Of a stretch of DNA of 64,000 bases, positions 50,495 to 59,512 are shown piece after piece. The position numbers and the translations under genes were made by a program. Origin of the DNA: Bdellovibrio bacteriovorus str. Tiberius (lineage in GTDB: Bacteria > Bdellovibrionota > Bdellovibrionia > Bdellovibrionales > Bdellovibrionaceae); assembly GCF_000317895.1 (NCBI RefSeq), contig NC_019567.1, positions 310,001 through 374,000 of the forward strand, in the 5' to 3' direction. Numbering within the stretch: position 1 is the first letter of the stretch; each line of letters starts with the position of its first letter. The notes under the pieces are model-generated. The model worked only from the letters and a program-made list of their open reading frames with translations, was not told the origin of the DNA and made no database searches.

Positions 50495-52885
50495 TTATTT
50501 AACGATCAAGTTCAAAATTTTGCCGGCTTTGTAAATCACCTTGTCGGGATTCTTATCGCCAAGCACAGCTGCCACCTGTTGAACGGCTTTCGCCGCGGCA
50601 AGAGCTTCCTGTTCGGAGGCTGCCACGCCAATTTCGATCGTGCCGCGCATTTTTCCATTCACTTGCACGCCAATTGTCACAGTGTCATCAGCGCACAGGG
50701 TGTTATCATATTTTGGCCATGGAGCCAAAGCGCAAAGTCCCTCTCCGTTCATTTTTTCCCACAATTCTTCAGCCAAATGCGGGGCAAACGGAGCCAGAAT
50801 CTGTACCAGCGGTTTAACGGCCAAAACAGAGCGGCATTCTGCACGGTAAAGCTCGTTCACCAGGATCATCATGGCGCTGATCGCAGTGTTAAAGCTCATG
50901 GACTCGATGTCTTCTGTGACTTTTTTAATCGTTTTGTGAACTAATTTCTCAATCTCCGGAGTCAAAGCCTCGGAAGTTGCCACCAGTTGACCGTCGTCAT
51001 TCACCACAAGGCGGGTGATACGATCCAGGAAGCGTCTTACACCGTCGATACCAGTCGGAGCCCAAGGTTTATCCTTGTCCACCGGACCCATGAAGCTGAT
51101 AAAGGTTCTCAAAGCATCGGCACCGTGGGAACGGGCAATGTCTTCCGGAGAAATCACGTTTCCACGGGATTTCGACATTTTCTCGCCATCCGGGCCCAGG
51201 ATCATCCCCTGATGCGCCAATTTCTGGAACGGTTCATCGTGGGTCACAAGACCGCAGTCAAAAAGAACCTTTGTCCAGAAGCGGGCATACAGCAAATGAC
51301 CGACCGTGTGCTCAGGACCGCCGACGTAAAGGTCGACTGGCATCCAGTACTTTTCAGCCTCGGGGCTGAACGGAGCTTCGGTGTTTTTCGGATCAATGTA
51401 ACGCAGGAAGTACCAGGAAGAACCCGCCGCACCCGGCATGGTGTCGGTCTCACGACGGCCTTCTTTATCGCCATCCATGTACTTCACCCAGTCCGCGTTG
51501 CGGGCCAAAGGTGCTTCGCCAGTGTCAGCTGGTTCGTAGTCAGCGACTTCCGGCAGAATCACCGGAAGTTCATTGACTGGAACCCCTTTGGATCCGTCAG
51601 CAAAGTGAACAATCGGGAACGGCTCGCCCCAGTAGCGCTGACGGCTGAACAACCAGTCACGCAGCTTGTACTGAACTTCGCGAACACCCAGTTTGTTTTC
51701 TTCCAGGTGCTTCAGCATTTTGGAGATGGCTTCAGTTTTATTCAGGCCGTCCAGGAATTCAGAGTTGATCATGATGCTGTCGCCTTCAAATGGCAGCAGA
51801 TCACTTTCAAGAACGGACTTGATTGGGATGTTGAATTTGGTTGCGAACTCAAAGTCGCGGGCATCGTGACCTGGAACAGCCATGATGGCCCCTGTGCCGT
51901 AATCCATCAGCACATAATCAGAAATCCAGATTTCGATTTTGTCGCCCGTGATCGGATGGGTCGCATGCGCCCCGGTGAACACGCCGGTTTTTTCCGTGGA
52001 AGCCTTGCGGTCCACTTCGGATTTTTTCGCCGTGTCAGCGATATAATTTTCCACCGCCGTGTATTGCGGCTGGGACGTGATTTTTTTAACCAGCGGATGT
52101 TCCGGAGCCATCACCATGAAAGTCACACCGAACAAGGTGTCCGGACGGGTGGTGAAGACTTCGAAGGTGTCTTTTTCGCCGTGAACCTGGAAGGTGATGC
52201 GCGCACCTTCGGATTTTCCGATCCAGTTGCGCTGACCTTCTTTGGTTCTTTCCGGCCAGTCCAGTTTATCCAGATCATTCAGAAGGCGTTCAGCATAGTC
52301 CGTGATTTTCAGCATCCACTGTTTCATCGGAACGCGGATCACCGGGTGACCACCACGCTCGGACTTGCCGTCGACAACTTCGTCGTTGGCCAAAACAGTT
52401 TTCAAAGCCGGGCACCAGTTCACTGGAACTTCTTTCTGGTAAGCCAGACCACGCTCATAAAGCTTCAGGAAGATGAACTGGGTCCACTTGTAATAATCAG
52501 GCTCACAAGTGGAGATCTCGCGGCTCCAGTCAAAGCTGAAGCCAAACGTCTGCAATGTTTTGCGGAAGCTGTCGATAGCTTTCTTGGTGGTGATTGCAGG
52601 GTGAACACCTGTCTGGATCGCATACTGTTCAGCAGGCAAACCGAAAGCGTCATAACCCATCGGATGAAGAACGTTGAACCCGTTCACACGTTTGTAGCGG
52701 GAAATAATATCGCCCGGAGTGTAAGAGGCCATGTGACCCACATGCAACCCGGAAGCCGAAGGGTAAGGGAACATATCCAGGGCATAATATTTCGGCTTGG
52801 AGCTGGTTGTCTCAGCCTGAAACGCTTTCGCGTCCATCCATCTTTTCTGCCACTTTGCTTCGTACTCGGTGAAGTTCAAACTCAT
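50495..52885 (-). CDS. leuS: Leucyl-tRNA synthetase
   Basis: The 796-residue enzyme has class I signatures: PYPSASGLHVGHM (HIGH region), KMSKSRGN (KMSKS), the editing domain with TTRPDTLFG, and a C-terminal anticodon part. It attaches leucine to tRNA-Leu. ATG at 52885 follows AAGGATG; the frame to 52900 is slightly longer. Upstream lies a 500-base gap with a structured RNA candidate. A terminator follows. Confidence 0.97.
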   Translation of the reverse strand: MSLNFTEYEAKWQKRWMDAKAFQAETTSSKPKYYALDMFPYPSASGLHVGHMASYTPGDIISRYKRVNGFNVLHPMGYDAFGLPAEQYAIQTGVHPAITTKKAIDSFRKTLQTFGFSFDWSREISTCEPDYYKWTQFIFLKLYERGLAYQKEVPVNWCPALKTVLANDEVVDGKSERGGHPVIRVPMKQWMLKITDYAERLLNDLDKLDWPERTKEGQRNWIGKSEGARITFQVHGEKDTFEVFTTRPDTLFGVTFMVMAPEHPLVKKITSQPQYTAVENYIADTAKKSEVDRKASTEKTGVFTGAHATHPITGDKIEIWISDYVLMDYGTGAIMAVPGHDARDFEFATKFNIPIKSVLESDLLPFEGDSIMINSEFLDGLNKTEAISKMLKHLEENKLGVREVQYKLRDWLFSRQRYWGEPFPIVHFADGSKGVPVNELPVILPEVADYEPADTGEAPLARNADWVKYMDGDKEGRRETDTMPGAAGSSWYFLRYIDPKNTEAPFSPEAEKYWMPVDLYVGGPEHTVGHLLYARFWTKVLFDCGLVTHDEPFQKLAHQGMILGPDGEKMSKSRGNVISPEDIARSHGADALRTFISFMGPVDKDKPWAPTGIDGVRRFLDRITRLVVNDDGQLVATSEALTPEIEKLVHKTIKKVTEDIESMSFNTAISAMMILVNELYRAECRSVLAVKPLVQILAPFAPHLAEELWEKMNGEGLCALAPWPKYDNTLCADDTVTIGVQVNGKMRGTIEIGVAASEQEALAAAKAVQQVAAVLGDKNPDKVIYKAGKILNLIVK

Positions 52886-53121
52886 AAAAACATCCTTCAA
52901 AATTCAAAGAAAAACACCACAACCATAATTAACGAAAAACCCCAGACAATTCAACGAATAAGACCCCCTTAGCGCCCACATCAGACCCCTCCACAAAACA
53001 CAGAAAATGTAAGAAAAATCCCCGGCCCAAAGTCCACAAATCCCAATCCAGTCGAAGCGCATCACGTTGTCTCCAAATAGCCGGCACTTCGCGCGCGGGC
53101 GCACCAACAAGATCTGTCTGA

Positions 53122-53282
53122 GGGGGAAGGGGTGGGGGCTGAGCTCCGCCGCAAGTTCCGCAGGTCCGGGGAAGTGTGGGATGCAAGGTGCCCCCGACGA
53201 GCCAAAGGGCCTGTAAATATGGAAGAACCCACCGAGCGAGGACTGTCCGAAGCGCCGGAGCTCAGCCACCAGTCCTTCTCCC
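53122..53282 (+). ncRNA. Candidate structured RNA with 6S-like architecture
   Basis: In the 504-base gap between leuS and the GGDEF gene, 53122-53148 pairs with 53256-53282. The outer 9 bp (GGGGGAAGG/CCTTCTCCC with one G-U) is followed by GGTGG/CCACC and CTGAGCTCCG/CGGAGCTCAG. Further in, GCAGGTCC pairs with GGACTGT through one bulge and a G-U. A long closing stem, an internal loop with CCGCAAG, then an inner stem and a central region, at about 160 bases, resembles 6S RNA. The wobble pairs exist only in the plus-strand transcript, which favours plus. No clear promoter or terminator was found. The identity as 6S is inferred. Confidence 0.45.
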
Positions 53283-53389
53283 GGCGGGGCAGGATTAAAG
53301 TTTGGTTACCCAGTCTTATGATTAGAAAATTGTCTAAATAATTCCCAGAATTAACCGATCAGTATCCCAAACGTTACACTGGTATGTAG

Positions 53390-54388
53390 ATGAGTTTTGA
53401 AGTCAGCCCCAAACAACCTAAAAGTCGCCGTATTCTAGTAATCGACGACGACAAGGACAGCCTGGAAATTCTCCTGGAGCCATTGCGCTGGGAGGGCTAC
53501 GACGCGCGCGGTGTGACCACCGAGGCGGAAGCTCATAAGCTGATTGAATCCTGGATCCCTCACATTGTTATTTTGGACTGGATGGCGCCTTCCATGGCGG
53601 GTTTGCGGGTGTTGAAATCCGTGCGTGAGCGTCTGTCTCACGTTTCCTGCGTGTTTGTGTCGGAAAATTCCAGCACCGAAGCGATTATCGAGGCTCTGGA
53701 CTCGGGTGCGGATGACTACATCGTAAAACCATTTGTGCCGCTGGAACTTCTGGCGCGCATTCGCTCGCAGCTGCGTATCCGTGATTTGCACGAGCAGTTG
53801 CTTTTCGCCAATGAAAAACTCAAAGAGCTTGTTGATACCGATGACCTGACGGGTCTGTACAACATGCGTTCGCTGTATCAACGTCTGGACTTCGAGATGG
53901 AGCGCGGTCGTCGTTTCCACCGTGATGTCTGTGTCGTGATGATGGATATGGACTATTTCAAAACCGTGAATGACGGTCATGACCATCTGTTCGGCAGCTA
54001 TGTGCTTTTGGAAGTCGGCAAGATCATTCGCGCCAACACCCGCAATATCGATATCCCAGCCCGTTACGGAGGGGATGAGTTCCTGATGGTGCTGACGGAA
54101 ACCAATCACGCCGGTGCGATGTATTTCTGTGAACGCTTGCGTGAAAATATCGAAAAGACCACCTTCCGCAATGGGGAAGACTCAATGAAGCTGACCGCTT
54201 CTTTGGGCTTTGCCATCACAATTCCGGGTGAAAATATCAGTGCCCGTGAACTGGTTCGTCGTGCCGACCACGCGCTTTATGAAGCCAAGCGTGCGGGACG
54301 CAATCAAGTGGCTCATTACAAGCCCGAAGCTGCACCTGTGGTGGAAATCAAATCTGCCATTCATAAGCGCCGTAAGGCTGCTGGCTAA
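53390..54388 (+). CDS. REC-GGDEF diguanylate cyclase
   Basis: The 332-residue protein has a receiver domain (ILVIDDDKDS, acceptor Asp in VILDWMAPS, Lys in YIVKPF) and a C-terminal GGDEF domain with intact active site RYGGDEFLMVL. Phosphorylation of REC should drive dimerisation and c-di-GMP synthesis. No cognate kinase is adjacent, so it is an orphan response regulator. No EAL domain. RxxD inhibitory site: none recognised with confidence. Confidence 0.93.
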   Translation: MSFEVSPKQPKSRRILVIDDDKDSLEILLEPLRWEGYDARGVTTEAEAHKLIESWIPHIVILDWMAPSMAGLRVLKSVRERLSHVSCVFVSENSSTEAIIEALDSGADDYIVKPFVPLELLARIRSQLRIRDLHEQLLFANEKLKELVDTDDLTGLYNMRSLYQRLDFEMERGRRFHRDVCVVMMDMDYFKTVNDGHDHLFGSYVLLEVGKIIRANTRNIDIPARYGGDEFLMVLTETNHAGAMYFCERLRENIEKTTFRNGEDSMKLTASLGFAITIPGENISARELVRRADHALYEAKRAGRNQVAHYKPEAAPVVEIKSAIHKRRKAAG

Positions 54389-54432
54389 TTAGTCATTGAC
54401 CTCGTCCGGGGTATCTAAGAAAACGCTCTTAT

Positions 54433-55470
54433 ATGCAAAGCTCTGTTTCGTCCGCTGATAAAATCCGTAATCGTGCCGCATGGATTTCTGCCATCGCCAG
54501 TGTCGTGATATTCACGATGAAGGTTGTCGCCTATCGTCTGACGGGCTCCACGGCGGTTTTGTCGGATGCGTTGGAAAGCATCGTGAATGTCATTGCCGCC
54601 ATCGTGGCGCTGTTTGTGATTCGTATTGCCGCTCAACCGGCGGACGAGGATCATCCTTATGGTCATGGCAAAGCCGAATATTTTTCTTCCGCCTTTGAAG
54701 GCGGGATGATTTTCTTTGCCGCGATCATGATTATTGCCGAGGCCGCCAAGGCATTGATTTATCACGAACCGACCCAGAAGCTGGAAGTGGGTTTACTGAT
54801 TGTCGGCGGAGCTGCTTTGGTGAATCTGGCTTTGGGTTTGTATCTGAAGCGAGTGGGGACGACCCATCAGTCCGACGCACTGAAAGCCAGCGGGGCCCAC
54901 GTACTGTCCGACGTGCTGACAACCGCGGGTGTGATGGTGGGTTTGGGGCTGGTGCTGCTGACCGGAATTCAATGGCTGGATCCGGTGATCGCCATGCTGG
55001 TGGGTTTGCAGCTGGCGTATGCCGGATTCAAGATTGTGCGTGAATCCCTGGGGGGTCTGATGGACCAGCAGGATGTGGAATCGCTCGAACTTCTGGCCGG
55101 GGCGCTTGAAAAAAACCGCGTGCCCGGGGTGATCAATATTCACCATCTGCGGGTGATCCGCTCGGGACGTTTCCATCACGTGGACGCCCATATGGTGGTG
55201 CCGGAATATTGGGATGTTTCTCAGGTTCATGCCATGACCGGTGAATTTGAGGCGGCCGTGGTAAAGGATTATGAGTTTGACGGGGAGCTGGCTTTTCACC
55301 TGGATCCTTGTAAAAAATCCTACTGTGACAGCTGCGAGGTCCCTCAGTGCCCGATTCGTTTGCAGCCGTTCCGCCACAGACAGGACTTCTCTGTGAAAAG
55401 CTTGACCGATGACCCGGGTCCGACTAATCAAGGGACCCATGACAGATCAGGCCCTAAGAAGACAAATTAA
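54433..55470 (+). CDS. Cation diffusion facilitator (FieF/CDF) with Cys-rich tail
   Basis: The 345-residue protein has six spans; metal site SDALESIVNV (the HxxxD/DxxxD pair) and HVLSDVLTTAG, with the DHPYGHGKAEY motif. A C-terminal cytosolic domain ends in a Cys cluster (CKKSYCDSCEVPQCP) not usual in FieF. It exports divalent metals (Zn, Fe, Mn class). The start has no strong ribosome site. The end overlaps trmB by 32 bases, so the two are co-translated. Confidence 0.88.
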   Translation: MQSSVSSADKIRNRAAWISAIASVVIFTMKVVAYRLTGSTAVLSDALESIVNVIAAIVALFVIRIAAQPADEDHPYGHGKAEYFSSAFEGGMIFFAAIMIIAEAAKALIYHEPTQKLEVGLLIVGGAALVNLALGLYLKRVGTTHQSDALKASGAHVLSDVLTTAGVMVGLGLVLLTGIQWLDPVIAMLVGLQLAYAGFKIVRESLGGLMDQQDVESLELLAGALEKNRVPGVINIHHLRVIRSGRFHHVDAHMVVPEYWDVSQVHAMTGEFEAAVVKDYEFDGELAFHLDPCKKSYCDSCEVPQCPIRLQPFRHRQDFSVKSLTDDPGPTNQGTHDRSGPKKTN

Positions 55471-56137
55471 TATCACCAAAGACCTTCCCAACCAGAATGC
55501 CTACACCCTGGCGTTGAACGGCGAATACGCACATGTGGCTTTCGATGAGCTGCGTGCTCCGCTGAACAAAGGCAAATGGCGTTCTGACGTTTTCAAAGCT
55601 GATCCGGCTTTGCCAATGGACGTGGAAGTGGGCACCGGGAACGGGACTTATTTTGCACATCACGCAAAAACCCATTCCGACCGTCTGCTGGTGGGCCTGG
55701 AACTGAAATACAAACCTTTGATTCAGTCCATCCGTCGCGCCATGAATGCGGGCTGCAAAAATGCGGCGATCACGCGTTTTCATGCGTTCAACATTGATCA
55801 TCTTTTTGCGGAAGGCGAGATCGACAACGTCTATATCCATTTCCCGGATCCATGGACGTCGCCGAAGAAACCGAAAAATCGTTTCGTCTGCAAAGACAAT
55901 CTGGAATTGCTGTTCCGTCTGCAAAAGCCGGGTTCATTCATCAATTTCAAAACGGATTCTTTGGTGTACTTCCTGTGGGCGATGGATGAAATCCGTCAGT
56001 CTCCGTACAAGATCATTTTTGAAACTCAGGATCTGCATAATTCCGAAATGAAAGATCAAAACTTCGAAACGGCTTTTGAGAAAATCTTCCTGCGTGAAGG
56101 CATCAAAATCAATTTCGTCCGTTTGCAAAAGGCCTAA
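55439..56137 (+). CDS. trmB: tRNA (guanine-N7)-methyltransferase TrmB
   Basis: The 232-residue protein has the SAM motif VEVGTGNGTYFAHHA, GLELKYKPLIQSIRRA, then VYIHFPDPWTSPKKPKNRFV (the conserved PDPW signature) and INFKTDSLVYF. It makes m7G46 in tRNA. The start at 55439 follows AAGGGA; the frame to 55409 has no ribosome site. Overlap with the CDF gene of 32 bases. Confidence 0.93.
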   Translation: MTDQALRRQINITKDLPNQNAYTLALNGEYAHVAFDELRAPLNKGKWRSDVFKADPALPMDVEVGTGNGTYFAHHAKTHSDRLLVGLELKYKPLIQSIRRAMNAGCKNAAITRFHAFNIDHLFAEGEIDNVYIHFPDPWTSPKKPKNRFVCKDNLELLFRLQKPGSFINFKTDSLVYFLWAMDEIRQSPYKIIFETQDLHNSEMKDQNFETAFEKIFLREGIKINFVRLQKA

Positions 56138-56177
56138 GGTTCTAGGTCCAGCGTTAAAACGCAAAATTCAAAATTAG

Positions 56178-56191
56178 TCCCGAACTCGGGA
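56178..56191. promoter_or_regulatory. Palindrome beside a -10-like box
   Basis: TCCCGA-AC-TCGGGA is a perfect 6+2+6 inverted repeat immediately before TACAAT (56192-56197). It would sit in the promoter spacer of the gene at 56220. Confidence 0.35.
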
Positions 56192-56219
56192 TACAATGGG
56201 CCCATAGAAGGAGATTTCT

Positions 56220-56528
56220 ATGGGTTCTTTATTAAAGGCTACTCTGGCACTCCTTGCTTTGATTCTGCTGCTGGGCTTTGAACAGGCCGGTGCGGCTGTC
56301 ACGCGCGAAACTGACTTTGTGGCTCCGGCAGAGCCGACCACGGTTTTGCGCAGCTCAGTGATTCCTTGTTATGGACGAAATCAATCGGGCATTGGGCGAA
56401 AAACCAATATGTCACGCGTTGAAGGGGAGCGCTGCGCGGTTCCGCAGCCGGTAGAAGCCCGTCGTCTGGATCGTCCCGATCATGAATCTGATGATCCTGG
56501 CAGGGACTTTCAAAAGCGGGCTCTTTGA
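56220..56528 (+). CDS. Small exported protein, unknown function
   Basis: The 102-residue product starts with a signal peptide (SLLKATLALLALILLLGFEQAGA) behind an AGAAGGAG ribosome site. The mature part is about 75 residues, polar and Arg/Pro-rich, with two cysteines (IPCYG, ERCAV). No family recognised. A short perfect inverted repeat and a TACAAT -10-like box lie just before it. Confidence 0.6.
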   Translation: MGSLLKATLALLALILLLGFEQAGAAVTRETDFVAPAEPTTVLRSSVIPCYGRNQSGIGRKTNMSRVEGERCAVPQPVEARRLDRPDHESDDPGRDFQKRAL

Positions 56529-56536
56529 AAGTTGCA

Positions 56537-58999
56537 CTAGCGAACGCCATCCTTGTCATAAGGGATAACAGCAACGTCGATGACGCCATTGTTATTAACT
56601 TCGCCAGTTGTAAGGATACCGTCACCTGCAACGATCGCTATTGTTTTGAATTGCAAATAGTCATCATCTACCACGTAGCCGTTGTTGCCAAAAGTGGTGT
56701 CCAGAGTTCCGGCTGGAGTCAGGCGGGCGATAAAGGCTTTTCTATAGTTTTCCGTTCCCGTCAGAAGCCATCTTCCTTGAGAATCGCAGACGGCTGAAGT
56801 CAGCATGTTTGCTGGTGCCGTCGGTATAGCCAGGATGCCGCCCGTGCCCCAAGTCGCATCCGGAACTCCATCTTGGTCCATTTTCAGAATGAACTTTTCT
56901 TCAGAATCATAGTTTGCATAAAACAGGGAAACATTTTGATCGCTGTCGAAGTGAAGCGACATGTATTCGTTTTCCATGTTGATACTTTGCATGGTGTACC
57001 CGACAGAGTTAAACGTCAGATCAAGCGATCCGTCAGGCAGAAACCGGATGACATAGGCATCATCATAGCTGTTGCCCGCAACCATCAAGCGGCCGTTCCT
57101 GAAGGTGGCGTCCAAAGGCCAGACTTCAAGTGTGGTCACAAGCTGCCCGGAACTGCCAAAGCTTGTAGCAAGGACGCCGGCCGGATTGTATTTGGAGATC
57201 ATCATTTTCTCCGAGTTAGCCCCTTCCCAAAGCTTGTTCAGGACGTACAGATTTCCATTTGCATCGGCGGCAGTAATTCCCATCGACATGGCTTCAGGGT
57301 TGGGAAGTGAGATGATGCCCGTTCCATTAAATGAAGTGTCCAGAGCGCCCGCAGCGGTGATTTTTAAAATTTTTTGAGTCGTTATCTGGGTGGCCTCGTT
57401 GCCGATATCCACTGACAGAAAGTAGCCTCCAGCAGGATTTTCAGCCAGGAACATGTATTCAATATATTCGAAGTTGTCGGCGTAAAAAGTAAAGTGCCCC
57501 TGAATTCCGAAGTTGGTGTCGAGTGCGTAATTGTGCTCTTTGGATAAAAACACGGCCCTTCCTTCAAGCATCGTCCCGGCCACCAGGAGATTTTCGCCCT
57601 GTATTAAGGATCGCTTCACCTGTTCATTTGAAGAAATCAAAAAATGCGGTCTGAGCACTCCGGCAGTGCCAAAAGAGTTATCAAGACTGCCGTTACTTTC
57701 CAGTTTGGTCACGTAGTAACCGCGAGGGCTGTCCGGACTGATGGAGATTCCATACAGATAGATGCGGTCGGATCCATCCAGGGTCACAGAAGTCGCAACT
57801 TTATTCAGGGCGGTGTTTTTGATTTTGAAATCGCTCAGCGACACAAGTCCCGAGGTCCCGAAGCTGGCATCCGAAGTTCCATTTGCCAGGACTTTGGCGA
57901 CCCGCAGTTCGGTGTTGGCGCCGTTTACTTTGCTGCCTGTGATCAGCAGATCGCCTGAAGATGTTAACGTGATATGGTCGGTGTAGGAAAAGTTTGGGGC
58001 CAGGCTGAAAAGGCCGCTGGTGGCAAAAGTATTATCACGGGTGCCATCATCATTCAGAGCGATGATTCGTGGACCTGCGACAGTCCCGCGACCCAGACCG
58101 AAGATTTTGCCAGGCTTGGTAATAACAGAATGGATGCGGTCCATATCGAACATCGTGGCTTGATAGTAGTCGGTTAGAATGCCGTCTCCGGAGAAGGTTG
58201 TATCCAGAACACCGCTTGTGTTGAACCGGACAACAAAGAATTGGTTCCCAGCCGCGCCGGCACACACCATCTTTTGGTCACTTTGAAGGGTGCAGTCTTC
58301 AAGCATGCTGAAGGCGGAATTCACATCCGTTTTGGCAAATCCGGCGGTGCCATAGCTGGTGTCGAGGCTGCCGTTGGTAAGATAGCGGCTGATAAAGATC
58401 TCGCTGACGCCAGTGTCGGTGAATTCCCCAATCACATAGATTCGCTCTGAAGAATCCACTTTCAGCCATCGGGCGATGTATTTGGTTTGATCCAGATTGA
58501 TATTTACAGGATTTCCGCTGTTAAAACTGGTGTCGACGACACCATTGATATCTGTTTTCACAAGGCCGATGAATTCACCCGAGGGATCGTAAATGTAACC
58601 CAGTTGCACCATCACGTCGCCAGTGGAATTTAAGGCCGAGTGCGCTTGCGAAAAATACGGAGTCTCTTGTTGTGACTTCCCGGTGGAAAGGGCAACCGGG
58701 GCACCCTGGTTGTTTATCTTTTTGAAGTAGCTGTTCGTGTAGTAGTCATTGTAAATGACGCTATTAAAGATAATTTGTCCGTCGCTGCCGATATGGATCT
58801 GTTGGGCGTTCCCGCGTCTTTCCGGGAAATTCGTGCGCACATTGAAGGACGAGGCGGTGACCTTGGAAGGATTTCCTCCCTCAGGTGGGCTTAGAGACGG
58901 CAGACCATCGGCGGCCAAACGAAGCAGTTCAGCCTCAATGGTGCAGCCGCTTAAGAATAAGCAGGAAAGAAGTAAAATCCAAAGGTGCCGAATATTCAT
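56537..58999 (-). CDS. Delta-60 repeat lipoprotein, about 12 repeats
   Basis: The 820-residue product has a lipobox (LFLSGC near residue 19) and about twelve copies of the delta-60 signature, e.g. GSLDTSYGTAGF, GVLDTTFSGDGI, GALDTSFNGTGI, GTLDTTFGNNGY. Each is followed by a strand-rich segment of about 55-65 residues. Such domains form beta-propellers and occur in outer-membrane or secreted proteins of Bdellovibrio and myxobacteria; ligand unknown. GGGAGG precedes the ATG. Single gene. Confidence 0.88.
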   Translation of the reverse strand: MNIRHLWILLLSCLFLSGCTIEAELLRLAADGLPSLSPPEGGNPSKVTASSFNVRTNFPERRGNAQQIHIGSDGQIIFNSVIYNDYYTNSYFKKINNQGAPVALSTGKSQQETPYFSQAHSALNSTGDVMVQLGYIYDPSGEFIGLVKTDINGVVDTSFNSGNPVNINLDQTKYIARWLKVDSSERIYVIGEFTDTGVSEIFISRYLTNGSLDTSYGTAGFAKTDVNSAFSMLEDCTLQSDQKMVCAGAAGNQFFVVRFNTSGVLDTTFSGDGILTDYYQATMFDMDRIHSVITKPGKIFGLGRGTVAGPRIIALNDDGTRDNTFATSGLFSLAPNFSYTDHITLTSSGDLLITGSKVNGANTELRVAKVLANGTSDASFGTSGLVSLSDFKIKNTALNKVATSVTLDGSDRIYLYGISISPDSPRGYYVTKLESNGSLDNSFGTAGVLRPHFLISSNEQVKRSLIQGENLLVAGTMLEGRAVFLSKEHNYALDTNFGIQGHFTFYADNFEYIEYMFLAENPAGGYFLSVDIGNEATQITTQKILKITAAGALDTSFNGTGIISLPNPEAMSMGITAADANGNLYVLNKLWEGANSEKMMISKYNPAGVLATSFGSSGQLVTTLEVWPLDATFRNGRLMVAGNSYDDAYVIRFLPDGSLDLTFNSVGYTMQSINMENEYMSLHFDSDQNVSLFYANYDSEEKFILKMDQDGVPDATWGTGGILAIPTAPANMLTSAVCDSQGRWLLTGTENYRKAFIARLTPAGTLDTTFGNNGYVVDDDYLQFKTIAIVAGDGILTTGEVNNNGVIDVAVIPYDKDGVR

Positions 59000-59114
59000 G
59001 ATCCTCCCGGACTAGAATTTTATCGGCCTGACGGTCGAGGTTCTGAATAGAGAATATGAGACAAAGCCCTCTTTTAACTATCAATCTGAGACAGAACCAG
59101 GGGGGTAATTGTAA

Positions 59115-59405
59115 TTACCAGTACGTAGCATCGACAGTGATGTCACCGAGAACTCGGGTTTGGCAGCTGATACGGACTTCTTTGGGAAGATTATTGGCGT
59201 CCCTCAGGAAGCATTCTGTTTCGTTCTCAGCGCTGAGGTGTTCCTGGCCTTCAACGACAACGATTTTGCACTTTGCGCAAACCCCGTCACCGTCACAACT
59301 GGAGGCGACGGGAAGTCCGGCCTCCAGCAGAGCCGTCATCAGGACCGTTTCGGTGGGGACATCCACCGGAGTGCGTATGTTCTTTTTAAAAGAAATCAAA
59401 GGCAT
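59115..59405 (-). CDS. 2Fe-2S plant-type ferredoxin
   Basis: The 96-residue protein has the cluster pattern SSCDGDGVCAKCKIVV (C-x5-C-x2-C) and the fourth Cys in ISCQTRV. It carries electrons in the cytosol; partner unknown. No reductase gene is adjacent, and the trxB gene on the opposite strand is divergent. Ribosome site is weak. Confidence 0.85.
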   Translation of the reverse strand: MPLISFKKNIRTPVDVPTETVLMTALLEAGLPVASSCDGDGVCAKCKIVVVEGQEHLSAENETECFLRDANNLPKEVRISCQTRVLGDITVDATYW

Positions 59406-59512
59406 AGCCCAGTGTAGCTGACGCAGTCCAAAACGTGCAAAGAACTAATGAAAACGGGCCCATTTGTGGTAGCCTTGATCCGTTATTGTCCCGACCAATT
59501 GTGAGGTAATCT

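Noticed and set aside
50987-52972. 661-codon plus-strand frame opposite leuS
   Set aside because: Shadow of leuS; no ribosome site and no domain.
53161-53190. SRP RNA or RNase P RNA, suggested by CAGGTCCGG
   Set aside because: The conserved GGAAGCAGCC of SRP RNA and the GAGGAAAGTCC core of RNase P RNA are absent.
52904-53269. 121-codon minus-strand frame in the gap upstream of leuS
   Set aside because: No ribosome site, odd composition, and it spans the base-paired RNA candidate; treated as non-coding.
56255-56270. Sigma-54-like TGGCAC ... TTGC
   Set aside because: Spacing is 3, not 5, and it lies inside a signal-peptide coding region.
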